Both the position numbers and the translations under genes were made by a program. This document shows positions 54,273-61,979 of a stretch of 64,000 nucleotides of DNA, in pieces. A model generated the notes under the pieces. It ran no database searches. It saw only the letters and a list, made by a program, of their open reading frames with translations, and was not told the DNA's origin. The first letter of the stretch is position 1; every line of letters starts with the position of its first letter. The stretch is from Polynucleobacter sp. JS-JIR-5-A7 (GTDB taxonomy: Bacteria; Pseudomonadota; Gammaproteobacteria; Burkholderiales; Burkholderiaceae): assembly GCF_018687935.1 (NCBI RefSeq), contig NZ_CP061308.1, positions 676,048 through 740,047 of the forward strand. Direction: 5' to 3'.

Positions 54273-55294
54273 GCCGTTGGCAGCGTTTTAGAAGTAACCG
54301 CAGAGGTTATGCCAGCCTGTGGATCTTTCTAGTTCTCTTTGGTCTTTCTCTGGGTGCCGAGCTCATTGCGAATGACAAGCCTCTATTAGTGCGTTATGAC
54401 GGCCACTTTTATTTTCCAATAGCAAAGAATCAGGCTGAGACTGTCTTTGGTGGAGACTTTGCGACGCCAACGGATTTCTTGGATCCTGATATTCGTCGCA
54501 ATATTACAAGTGATGGCAATTGGGCGATCTATCCACCGATTACTTATAGCTACGAGACGCTGAATTATTTTTCTCAAGTTCCTAACCCAGCGCCACCGTC
54601 TTGGCAAAACTGGTTAGGCACCGATGATCGTGGACGCGATGTACTCTCACGTCTCATTTATGGTTTCCGACTATCAATTCTGTTTGGTTTAGCACTCACG
54701 ATTGTGGGCGTGAGCGTCGGCATCATTACTGGTTCTCTAATGGGTTTTTTCGGCGGTAAGTTTGACTTAATATCCCAGCGTTTGATTGAGATTTGGTCGG
54801 CAATGCCTGAGTTATATCTGCTGATCATCTTCGCCTCAATCTTTAATCCCAGCGTTTCGCTACTCATCATTTTGTTAGCGGCATTTGGTTGGATGGGCTT
54901 ATCTGATTACGTCCGTGCAGAGTTCTTTCGTAATCGAGCCCTAGAGTATGTGCGGGCTGCGCGGGCATTGGGCCTCACGAATCTACAAATTATGTGGCGC
55001 CATATTCTGCCCAATAGTTTGACACCGGTGATCACCTTTTTGCCATTCCGAATGAGTGCCGCCATTTTGTCGCTGACGAGTTTAGATTTTCTTGGTCTGG
55101 GTGTTCCTCCGGGAACGCCTAGCTTGGGTGAGTTACTGTCACAGGGCAAGGGTAATTTGGATGCATGGTGGATTTCGCTCTCCACTTTTATTGTCTTGGT
55201 GGCGACATTACTGTTGCTGACCTTTATGGGTGAAGCGCTGCGTGATGCGTATGACTCTCGCAAAGCTGGCCTGATGAGTGGAGGCCGCTCATGA
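54269..55294 (+). CDS. yejE: Peptide ABC importer, permease (YejE-like)
   Basis: This 341-residue permease has a first helix, then a large periplasmic loop (about 40-110) ending in NWLGTDDRGRDVLSRLIYGFRLS, as in DppC/YejE. The EAA loop is ARALGLTNLQIMWRHILPNSLTPV. It pairs with YejB. It overlaps the ATPase gene by 4 bases (ATGA). Confidence 0.93.
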   Translation: MSRWQRFRSNRRGYASLWIFLVLFGLSLGAELIANDKPLLVRYDGHFYFPIAKNQAETVFGGDFATPTDFLDPDIRRNITSDGNWAIYPPITYSYETLNYFSQVPNPAPPSWQNWLGTDDRGRDVLSRLIYGFRLSILFGLALTIVGVSVGIITGSLMGFFGGKFDLISQRLIEIWSAMPELYLLIIFASIFNPSVSLLIILLAAFGWMGLSDYVRAEFFRNRALEYVRAARALGLTNLQIMWRHILPNSLTPVITFLPFRMSAAILSLTSLDFLGLGVPPGTPSLGELLSQGKGNLDAWWISLSTFIVLVATLLLLTFMGEALRDAYDSRKAGLMSGGRS

Positions 55295-56925
55295 GTTTGC
55301 TGCGCTATGAAGACCTTTGTATTTCTTTTGGCGCTGGGCGCCGTGAAAAGTTTGCCGTTAATCATCTCAACTTAGAAATTGGCATTGGTGAGAGAGTAGC
55401 CTTAGTGGGCGAGTCTGGCTCAGGAAAAACCTTAACTGCGCTTGCCCCTTTGCGGCTAGAGCCTGAGGGCGCTAAAGTCTCTGGAAAAATTCTGTGGAAT
55501 CAAAAAGACGAAGGGATAGTCGATTTGTTGTCCTTGCCCATAGAAGATATTCGTGAGATCCGTGGTCGTGAAATTGCCATGGTGTTTCAGGAGCCGATGA
55601 CGGCACTGAATCCTTTATTTACCATCGGCAATCAAATTATTGAAGCAGTACAGATTGATCAGCCCCTCATTTCTAAGTCTGACTGCATAGATGCAGCAAT
55701 TGATCTCCTTAAAAAGACGGGCATCCCGGAACCCGAGCGCCGCTTTCATTCCTACCCACATCAACTATCTGGCGGTCAACGTCAACGTGCCATGATTGCG
55801 ATGGCATTGGCTTGTAAGCCACGCCTGTTGATTGCAGACGAACCAACTACTGCGTTAGATGTCAGTTTGCGTTTGCAAATTTTAGATTTGCTGAAAGAGT
55901 TGCAAGAAGAATCTAAAGAAGATGGTGGCATGGGAATTTTATTGATTACCCATGACCTCAATCTTGTAAAGCACTTTGCTGGACGTGTGGCCGTCTTGAA
56001 TCAAGGCAACTTGATGGAGTCTGGGCCAACTAAACAAGTGTTTAATCATCCGACCGATCCTTACACGCGCGCTTTAGTGAATAGCGAGCCTGTTCGCGAA
56101 CTCGCACCGGTGATGCCATTGGCGCCCGTACTATTAAAGACAGAAGAGTTATCTGTCGCATACCCAAGTTCAGAGTCGACGTCTTGGTTTAAAAAAGCAC
56201 CTCCCCATAAGGTCTTGAAAAAAGTCAGCTTTCATTTGAAGCAAGGCCAGACCATTGGCGTCATTGGTGAGTCGGGTTCAGGTAAGACTACTTTAGGTAT
56301 GGCTGTGCTTGGTCTCTTAGGAGATTCTGCAGCGCAAGTAACAGGTGATGTCGATGTGCTTGGTAAAGATTGGCAAACACTGAAGCCGGTAGATCGACGT
56401 GCGATGCGTTCTAGCCTGCAAGTGATATTTCAAGATCCCTTTGGTTCGCTTTCACCGCGGATGAATGTGATGCAAATTATTGCGGAGGGTTTGGATGTTC
56501 ACCATCCGAACTTATCGCCAGCCGAGCGTGAATCTCGTGTGGTCGATATGCTCAAAGAAGTGGGCTTGGATCGCTCAGCGTTAACTCGCTATCCGCATGA
56601 GTTCTCTGGAGGTCAACGGCAGCGTATTGCGATTGCCCGCGCTTTGATTTTGCGGCCGCAGATATTGGTCTTGGATGAACCTACATCCGCATTAGATGTT
56701 TCGATTCAGAAACAAGTGCTCGCCTTGCTTTCAGAATTGCAGAAGAAGTACAACTTGGCTTATTTGATGATTAGTCATGACTTAGCAGTCATCCGCGCCA
56801 TGTCTCATGAGGTGATCGTGCTCAAAGAGGGTAAGGTGGTTGATTTTGGCGACACTGAGACCTTGATCAAGCACCCCAAACAGGTTTACACCAGAGAATT
56901 ATTTGCGGCTGCCGAACTGACTTAG
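55291..56925 (+). CDS. yejF: Peptide ABC importer, double ATPase (YejF-like)
   Basis: This 544-residue protein has two fused ABC ATPase domains. Walker A sites are GESGSGKTLTA (about 40) and GESGSGKTTLG (about 330); signatures are LSGGQRQR and FSGGQRQR; Walker B regions are LLIADEPT and ILVLDEPT. It powers the YejBE channel. It ends the operon at 56925. Confidence 0.94.
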   Translation: MSLLRYEDLCISFGAGRREKFAVNHLNLEIGIGERVALVGESGSGKTLTALAPLRLEPEGAKVSGKILWNQKDEGIVDLLSLPIEDIREIRGREIAMVFQEPMTALNPLFTIGNQIIEAVQIDQPLISKSDCIDAAIDLLKKTGIPEPERRFHSYPHQLSGGQRQRAMIAMALACKPRLLIADEPTTALDVSLRLQILDLLKELQEESKEDGGMGILLITHDLNLVKHFAGRVAVLNQGNLMESGPTKQVFNHPTDPYTRALVNSEPVRELAPVMPLAPVLLKTEELSVAYPSSESTSWFKKAPPHKVLKKVSFHLKQGQTIGVIGESGSGKTTLGMAVLGLLGDSAAQVTGDVDVLGKDWQTLKPVDRRAMRSSLQVIFQDPFGSLSPRMNVMQIIAEGLDVHHPNLSPAERESRVVDMLKEVGLDRSALTRYPHEFSGGQRQRIAIARALILRPQILVLDEPTSALDVSIQKQVLALLSELQKKYNLAYLMISHDLAVIRAMSHEVIVLKEGKVVDFGDTETLIKHPKQVYTRELFAAAELT

Positions 56926-57073
56926 TTAGAGCCTAAAACCCTATTCTATGGGCTATTTTGGTGCATTAGATCCGCATTCATGCACCAAGTTCTGAAAAAT
57001 CACCCATGTAAACAAAGACTTAAGACTATAGTCAAGACTTGGTTAAATAAGGGTTCTTTGTTAAACTGGTTCG

Positions 57074-57727
57074 ATGTCACTAAAAAAAGCGCTGCTTTCA
57101 CAAATCTTGGGTCTAGCCCTGGGTTTGACTATCTCTGTATCTGCAAATGCCGCAGATACCGTGGTGGTAGCTGACGCACCAACTGAAGCAGTTGTTCCAA
57201 AAGAAAGTATGTTTCAAGCTGGTAGGGCTTATATCTCTCGAGTGTCTGACCGATTAGCGGATACCGTGACTGGAAAATCTGAAGAGATGATTAATCGCGC
57301 CATGGAAGTGATTGGTGTGCGTTATCGCTGGGATGCTGAATTACCTCAGTCTGGTTTGGACGGTAGTAGTTTTGTTGGTTATGTATTCAAAGACAAGTTG
57401 GGCTTCTTGTTGCCACGCAAGTCAACGCAAATGAGTCGGGTTGGTAAACCGATTAGTCGCGATGAGCTGCAACCAGGCGACCTTGTATTTTTCAACACGA
57501 TGCGTTTAACTTTTTCTCATGTGGGTATTTATGTTGGTGACAATAAATTTATTCACTCACCATCCAAAGGCACCAGTGTTCGTGTCGACGATCTAGGTAG
57601 CCTGTATTGGGATAAACGTTTTGATGGCGCCCGTCGTCTAGATGGCAGTGATAACCTCAATGATGCCGAGCGTCAAGAGTTGTTAAACGAAGTCAAGAAT
57701 CTCAAGCGTAAGTCACGCAGTCTCTAA
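57074..57727 (+). CDS. NlpC/P60 (C40) fold protein lacking the catalytic cysteine
   Basis: This 217-residue exported protein has a signal peptide at 1-27 (ending VSANA) and an NlpC/P60 domain at about 70-190. In active enzymes the site reads D-C-S-G; here it is Asp96-Gly97-Ser98-Ser99 (codons GAC GGT AGT AGT at 57359-57370), so the nucleophile is gone. The catalytic His149 (FSHVGIYVG) and the third polar residue His161 (FIHSP) remain, as does the PGDLVFF motif. It is probably a non-catalytic peptidoglycan-binding or regulatory protein, or a recently inactivated enzyme. It is a single gene, 148 bases after yejF. Confidence 0.88.
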   Translation: MSLKKALLSQILGLALGLTISVSANAADTVVVADAPTEAVVPKESMFQAGRAYISRVSDRLADTVTGKSEEMINRAMEVIGVRYRWDAELPQSGLDGSSFVGYVFKDKLGFLLPRKSTQMSRVGKPISRDELQPGDLVFFNTMRLTFSHVGIYVGDNKFIHSPSKGTSVRVDDLGSLYWDKRFDGARRLDGSDNLNDAERQELLNEVKNLKRKSRSL

Positions 57728-57754
57728 AGTCCTCCCTTTCGGGGCTTTACCTAC

Positions 57755-58657
57755 TTAGCCTTTCAGCTTTTCCTTGATCAAAGCCATTTGTTCTTGGCTT
57801 GCGACTTCGCCAGCCAAGATGGCTGCATTTCTGGACTTGAAATCGCCACTACTCATTTGCTTCAGTTGCGGAGTAATCACGATATCAGCACTCTTGAGTT
57901 CATATTGATTAATGCTTCTTTGCATAATCGAAATGGTTTGTTGTAACACTCCAAAGGTGCCACTGGCATCTTGATGGACTGGCTCTGAAGAGATGTTCAC
58001 TGCAATCACTAGAGTAGCTCCCATTTGTCGGGCATAACTTACGGGCACGGGGGCTACCAGACCGCCATCCAGATATTCCTTGCCGCCAATCAGAGTGGGT
58101 TGGAAGACGCCAGGTACGCTGCACGATGCGCGCACTGCTTGGCCAGTATTGCCTGTACGAAATAAAACACCTTTGCCTGATTGCAATTCAGTGGCGACAA
58201 TTCCTAATGGAATACGCATCTGTTCAATGGCCTTGTTTTGTACTTCTCGATTTACCATGTTTTGCAGGGCATCACCTTTAATCAGTCCGCCAAAACGTCC
58301 CGCAAATGGTAGCCCCCAGTCTGCAATCGTGGCTTCATCGAGATTGAGGGCTAGGCGATTGAGATCATTACCGGTAGCGCCAGAGGCAAGCAGGGCAGCA
58401 ATGACGCTACCGGCACTGCTACCGACCACAATATCGGGGCGGATGCCTTGAGCCTCTAGGGCCTTAATTACCCCAATGTGGGCAAATCCTCTTGCTGCAC
58501 CGGCACCTAAAGCCAAGCCAACTACTGGCTTTCTTGTTCCCATGAGGCCGCACGAGCTGAGGGCTCCAGCACTGAATAGGGCGCCCATACTGATGCCAAG
58601 GCCCAATAAGTGTCGTCGTTCAGGAGAAACTAGGCGTTTTGATGAAATATTGTGCAT
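57755..58657 (-). CDS. Patatin-like phospholipase, predicted lipoprotein
   Basis: This 300-residue protein has a signal sequence with lipobox LSSC (Cys36). The patatin domain follows directly: oxyanion-hole glycine loop GAGAARGFAHIG (about 51-62), nucleophile Ser81 in GSSAG, and dyad Asp197 in DGG. It is RssA-like. Substrates are probably phospholipids or lysophospholipids of the envelope. It is convergent with the C40-like gene and divergent from scpB. Confidence 0.9.
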   Translation of the reverse strand: MHNISSKRLVSPERRHLLGLGISMGALFSAGALSSCGLMGTRKPVVGLALGAGAARGFAHIGVIKALEAQGIRPDIVVGSSAGSVIAALLASGATGNDLNRLALNLDEATIADWGLPFAGRFGGLIKGDALQNMVNREVQNKAIEQMRIPLGIVATELQSGKGVLFRTGNTGQAVRASCSVPGVFQPTLIGGKEYLDGGLVAPVPVSYARQMGATLVIAVNISSEPVHQDASGTFGVLQQTISIMQRSINQYELKSADIVITPQLKQMSSGDFKSRNAAILAGEVASQEQMALIKEKLKG

Positions 58658-58681
58658 ATGGCTATTGTATTGAGCCTACCT

Positions 58682-58702
58682 TATAATAGGTTCACGGTGA
58701 AC
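58682..58702 (+). promoter_or_regulatory. Candidate -10 box with adjoining palindrome upstream of scpB
   Basis: TATAAT at 58682-58687 is followed two bases later by the inverted repeat GTTCAC-G-GTGAAC (58690-58702). The palindrome would cover the transcription start. No good -35 is visible. The long leader from here to scpB (about 150 bases) contains a small hairpin TCAGG...CCTGA at 58820-58835. Confidence 0.35.
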
Positions 58703-58848
58703 GAAAAGGACTTCGTTGCAGCGCGGGCATATTCCCTAACTAGAAATTATGAGATGGATTGTCCGTAGTCGCTAGAAAACACCAAAACCCATTACTGAAA
58801 TACATTTTTTAAAGCCCACTCAGGATTACTCCTGACAGCCCGACTTTT

Positions 58849-59532
58849 ATGGACGATCACAACAAGCGCGTTATTGAAACAGCCCTCCTGTGCGCGCAGG
58901 AGCCACTCACGGTTGCTGACCTGTCTCGTCTATTTGTCGAGGACATCACCACTGCTGATATTGATGAGACATTGCTTGAGTTGCAGCGCGCTTGGGACAA
59001 TAAAGGCATGGAGCTGGTGCATATTGCAACTGGCTGGCGCTTCCAGAGTCGTTTATCGATGCGTGAGTATCTTGATCGCTTAACGCCTGAGAAGCCACCG
59101 AAGTACTCCCGTGCAGTGATGGAGACCTTGGCAATTATTGCCTATCGTCAACCAGTCACTCGTGGTGAGATTGAAGAAATTCGTGGTGTTGCTGTGAGTA
59201 GCAACGTGATGAAGCAATTAGAAGACCGTGGTTGGGTGGAAGTGATTGGCCATAAAGATACGATTGGCCGCCCTGGTTTGTATGCCACCACTAAACAATT
59301 TTTAGACGACTTGAGTCTGACTAATCTTCAAAGCCTGCCTATGTTGGAAGATGCAGCGCCGATGGCTGCTGCTGAACAATTAGGTCAGGTTGTCATGGAA
59401 TTTGATCCTACTGCCACAGTAGAAACCGTTGTGATTGAAGAGTCTGAAGAAGTGGTAGTTGAAGAAAGCTCCGAAATCATCGCTGAAGAAGTTACCCCCG
59501 AGTCTGAAAACCCATCAGACGAAACAAAATAA
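58849..59532 (+). CDS. scpB: Chromosome segregation and condensation protein ScpB
   Basis: This 227-residue kleisin-associated protein works with ScpA and Smc. It has two winged helices (about 1-80 and 85-160): VIETALLCAQEPLTVADLSRLF, then YSRAVMETLAIIAYRQPVTRGEIEEIRGV, the most conserved ScpB motif. It ends in an acidic tail rich in Glu/Val. scpA is not adjacent. The start has no visible ribosome site. rluB follows after 6 bases, the usual scpB-rluB pair. Confidence 0.94.
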   Translation: MDDHNKRVIETALLCAQEPLTVADLSRLFVEDITTADIDETLLELQRAWDNKGMELVHIATGWRFQSRLSMREYLDRLTPEKPPKYSRAVMETLAIIAYRQPVTRGEIEEIRGVAVSSNVMKQLEDRGWVEVIGHKDTIGRPGLYATTKQFLDDLSLTNLQSLPMLEDAAPMAAAEQLGQVVMEFDPTATVETVVIEESEEVVVEESSEIIAEEVTPESENPSDETK

Positions 59533-59538
59533 TTATTA

Positions 59539-61314
59539 ATGACAAGTTCTAACGAAAACGATTCAACTCCAGTAGTACCTGCAGCAACGCCATCACATAC
59601 TGATACAGGTTCTTCTCATGCAGAAGGCTCTCAGGGTGAGGGAGGTGAACGCCCGACACGAGATGATCGTGGCCCACGTCATCCCCGTCGCGCTGGAACA
59701 GGTAAGCACCCTTTTAATAAGAAGCGCCCCTTTAATAAGGACAAGCCTCGTCGTGAAGGTGAGACCTCGCAAGGTCCGCGTGAAGGTGGTGGCAATCATG
59801 CGGCTAAGTTAGCCCCAAATCCTGCAGACGTTGAAGCATTGTTTGCTTCGGTGGTGTCTGGTGAGTTTGATGCAGCCCTTGATGCGCCAGAAGCATTAGA
59901 GGTTAAAAATTCAGATGGCTTCAATGAGAATGAAATCTCTCATCAAACAGGTGCCGAGCGTCGCGCACAACGCGCACATGGTGCTCGCGAGGATGAAGAT
60001 CCAGATGCGCCTACTGAAGAAGAGATGAGCAGTTTGCAGTTTACAAACATCGATGAATTGCCTCTCAGTTTGCGTGATGAAGTATGGTCTGACCTCGATG
60101 GTTTAGATGATGATGCTGATGACGAAGATACCGTCAAGCTCCATAAAGTGTTAGCAGATGCTGGCATGGGCTCACGCCGTGACATGGAAGATTTGATTGT
60201 GCAAGGGCGCGTATCAGTTAATAGTTTGCCTGCACATATCGGCCAACGTATTGGACCTACAGATCAGGTGCGCATTAATGGCAAGCAAGTGCATCGTAAG
60301 ATTCAGACTAAGCCACCACGCGTCATTTTGTATCACAAGCCTGCTGGCGAAATCGTAAGCCAATCTGATCCAGAGGGTCGTCCAACCGTATTTGATCGCC
60401 TGCCAAAGCCTCGTCAAGGTCGCTGGATCGCAGTTGGTCGCTTGGACTTTAATACTGAAGGCTTGTTATTGTTCACCACCTCTGGTGAATTGGCTAATCG
60501 TTTAATGCATCCGCGTTATGGTGTGGAGCGAGAATACGCAGTGCGTATTTTGGGTGAGCTAAGTCAAGACAACACTGCACAATTAAAGAGTGGTATCAAG
60601 CTCGATGATGGTCAAGCACGTTTTTTACGGTTATCAATGGGTGGTGGCGATGGTGCAAACCGTTGGTATCACGTTGCTTTAACAGAAGGTCGTAATCGTG
60701 AAGTGCGTCGCATGTTTGAAGCAGTAGGTCACACGGTTTCTCGTTTGATTCGGACACGTTATGGCATGTTCCTTTTACCTCCACGTTTAAGGCGGGGAAA
60801 ATGGGAGGAAGTTGAGGCCGGTGGCATCTATAACTTGATGAAGTCTGCTGGCTTAAAAATGCCACAGCCGCAAGATAAGAGTCGCAATCCAAATGCTGGT
60901 GGACAAAGTTGTAATCCTGCTAGCGCAGATTTCCAACCCGATCCAATGCAAACCTCGGTTTCTTATTGGGGCTCACGCGATGCTTTAACCCTAGCGAGTG
61001 GTCATAACGGTTTGACTCACCAAGGTAGGGGCGGCAAACCTGGCGGCAGTGGGTCTGGCGAAGGACGCGGTCCTTTCCGGGGTCGCACCCAAGGCGGTCG
61101 ACCTGGTCAAGGCGGTGGTCAAGGCGGCCAAGGTGGCCAGGGTGGAAATGGCCAAGGCCGCAATAAAGGTAAAAAAGTACACCATGGTCAATCTGCATTT
61201 GTGACCGCCAACCCCCAAAGCCCTGGAAATGGGCCTAAGCGCGGCGCACCAAAAGGCCGAAAACCTTTTAATAAGGGCCCTAGAAAGCCCCGAAATCCTG
61301 GCGAAAGCTTCTGA
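59539..61314 (+). CDS. rluB: 23S rRNA pseudouridine synthase RluB with long disordered ends
   Basis: Family RsuA/RluB enzyme converting U2605 of 23S rRNA to pseudouridine. An S4 RNA-binding domain lies at about 197-255 (LHKVLADAGMGSRRDMEDLI). The catalytic domain has Asp303 in VGRLDFNTEGLLL. Both ends are unusual: about 190 N-terminal residues rich in Gly, Arg and acidic residues, and about 130 C-terminal residues with Gly-Gln repeats and basic patches. Total length is 591 residues, about twice the core enzyme. The ends probably add non-specific RNA binding. Confidence 0.94.
   Translation: MTSSNENDSTPVVPAATPSHTDTGSSHAEGSQGEGGERPTRDDRGPRHPRRAGTGKHPFNKKRPFNKDKPRREGETSQGPREGGGNHAAKLAPNPADVEALFASVVSGEFDAALDAPEALEVKNSDGFNENEISHQTGAERRAQRAHGAREDEDPDAPTEEEMSSLQFTNIDELPLSLRDEVWSDLDGLDDDADDEDTVKLHKVLADAGMGSRRDMEDLIVQGRVSVNSLPAHIGQRIGPTDQVRINGKQVHRKIQTKPPRVILYHKPAGEIVSQSDPEGRPTVFDRLPKPRQGRWIAVGRLDFNTEGLLLFTTSGELANRLMHPRYGVEREYAVRILGELSQDNTAQLKSGIKLDDGQARFLRLSMGGGDGANRWYHVALTEGRNREVRRMFEAVGHTVSRLIRTRYGMFLLPPRLRRGKWEEVEAGGIYNLMKSAGLKMPQPQDKSRNPNAGGQSCNPASADFQPDPMQTSVSYWGSRDALTLASGHNGLTHQGRGGKPGGSGSGEGRGPFRGRTQGGRPGQGGGQGGQGGQGGNGQGRNKGKKVHHGQSAFVTANPQSPGNGPKRGAPKGRKPFNKGPRKPRNPGESF
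61105..61157 (+). repeat. Short Gly-Gln-coding tandem repeat inside rluB
   Basis: Degenerate 6-9 base units of the form GGTCAAGGC / GGCCAAGGT recur here and encode a GQGG-type tract within the C-terminal tail of RluB. Such repeats can change length by slippage. Confidence 0.6.
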
Positions 61315-61342
61315 TTTCTAACAGTTTTCTCTAAAAATAAGC

Positions 61343-61348
61343 TATAAT
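61343..61348 (+). promoter_or_regulatory. -10 box of the rimP-nusA-infB operon
   Basis: A consensus TATAAT lies 28 bases after the rluB stop codon. The -35 is weak. It is followed by about 135 bases of structured leader before rimP. Confidence 0.5.
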
Positions 61349-61354
61349 TTTGGT

Positions 61355-61416
61355 CTTGCAGCACAAACATGCTGCAAGTGTTGTTACCGACTGATGTTGC
61401 GATCAACGTAAGTCGG
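61355..61416 (+). promoter_or_regulatory. Two hairpins in the rimP-nusA-infB leader
   Basis: The first hairpin is a perfect 9-base stem, CTTGCAGCA (61355-61363) with TGCTGCAAG (61370-61378). The second runs from 61387 to 61416, with CCGACT pairing AGTCGG and an inner GTTG pairing CAAC around loop CGAT. Both precede the terminator at 61438-61463 and could set its folding or bind a regulator. Confidence 0.6.
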
Positions 61417-61437
61417 CCTGTTCTGAATTTCGAGAAT

Positions 61438-61463
61438 ATGGGCTTTGAAGCCCATTTTTTTTT
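61438..61463 (+). terminator. Intrinsic terminator/attenuator just upstream of rimP
   Basis: ATGGGC (61438-61443) pairs with GCCCAT (61450-61455) around TTTGAA, followed by nine T. It lies downstream of the operon's own promoter and only 25 bases before the rimP GTG, so it should limit transcription into rimP-nusA-infB rather than just end rluB. Confidence 0.85.
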
Positions 61464-61487
61464 GCCGTTTTGGTTTGAAGGGAAGTT

Positions 61488-61979
61488 GTGAGGGATCAGA
61501 AGATCATCTCTGCAGAGTTGGAGAACTTGGGCTACACGCTAGTCGATATTGAGCGTGAAGCTGGAGGATTACTGCGCGTCACAATTGAAAACCCGGATTA
61601 CGAGCGTTTGATTACTGTTTTGGATTGCGAGAAGGTAAGTCATCAATTGAGTTACACCTTGCCGGTAGAAAACATTCCTTACGAGCGTTTGGAAATTTCT
61701 TCCCCAGGCCTGGATCGTCCCGTTAAGACAGCAGTTGATTTTGAGCGCTTCACTGGAATGGAAGTAGATTTGAAGTTGCGTGTTGCTGTTGGTAGTCGTA
61801 AGAATTTTCGTGGTGTATTGCAAGGTTTGCTGAGTGGTGAATTGAATTCACTGGATGCGAAATTTGGTTTGGTATTTGAGGGTGCTGATGGTCAGCCCTC
61901 TCAATTGGAGTTTTCTTTGGCCGAGGTCGATAAGACTCGGTTGGTCCCTGTTATTGATTTCAAAGGAAGAAAGTCATGA
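61488..61979 (+). CDS. rimP: Ribosome maturation factor RimP
   Basis: This 163-residue protein is needed for late 30S subunit assembly. Family features are LENLGYTLVDIE, the LEISSPGLDRPVK motif, and the C-terminal SH3-like part with FSLAEVDKTRLVP. It starts with GTG at 61488 behind the ribosome site AAGGGAAG. It overlaps nusA by 4 bases (ATGA). Confidence 0.95.
   Translation: MRDQKIISAELENLGYTLVDIEREAGGLLRVTIENPDYERLITVLDCEKVSHQLSYTLPVENIPYERLEISSPGLDRPVKTAVDFERFTGMEVDLKLRVAVGSRKNFRGVLQGLLSGELNSLDAKFGLVFEGADGQPSQLEFSLAEVDKTRLVPVIDFKGRKS

Noticed and set aside
54907..55365. 152-codon minus-strand frame
   Set aside because: Antisense across the yejE/yejF junction with no motif; both overlapped genes are clear.
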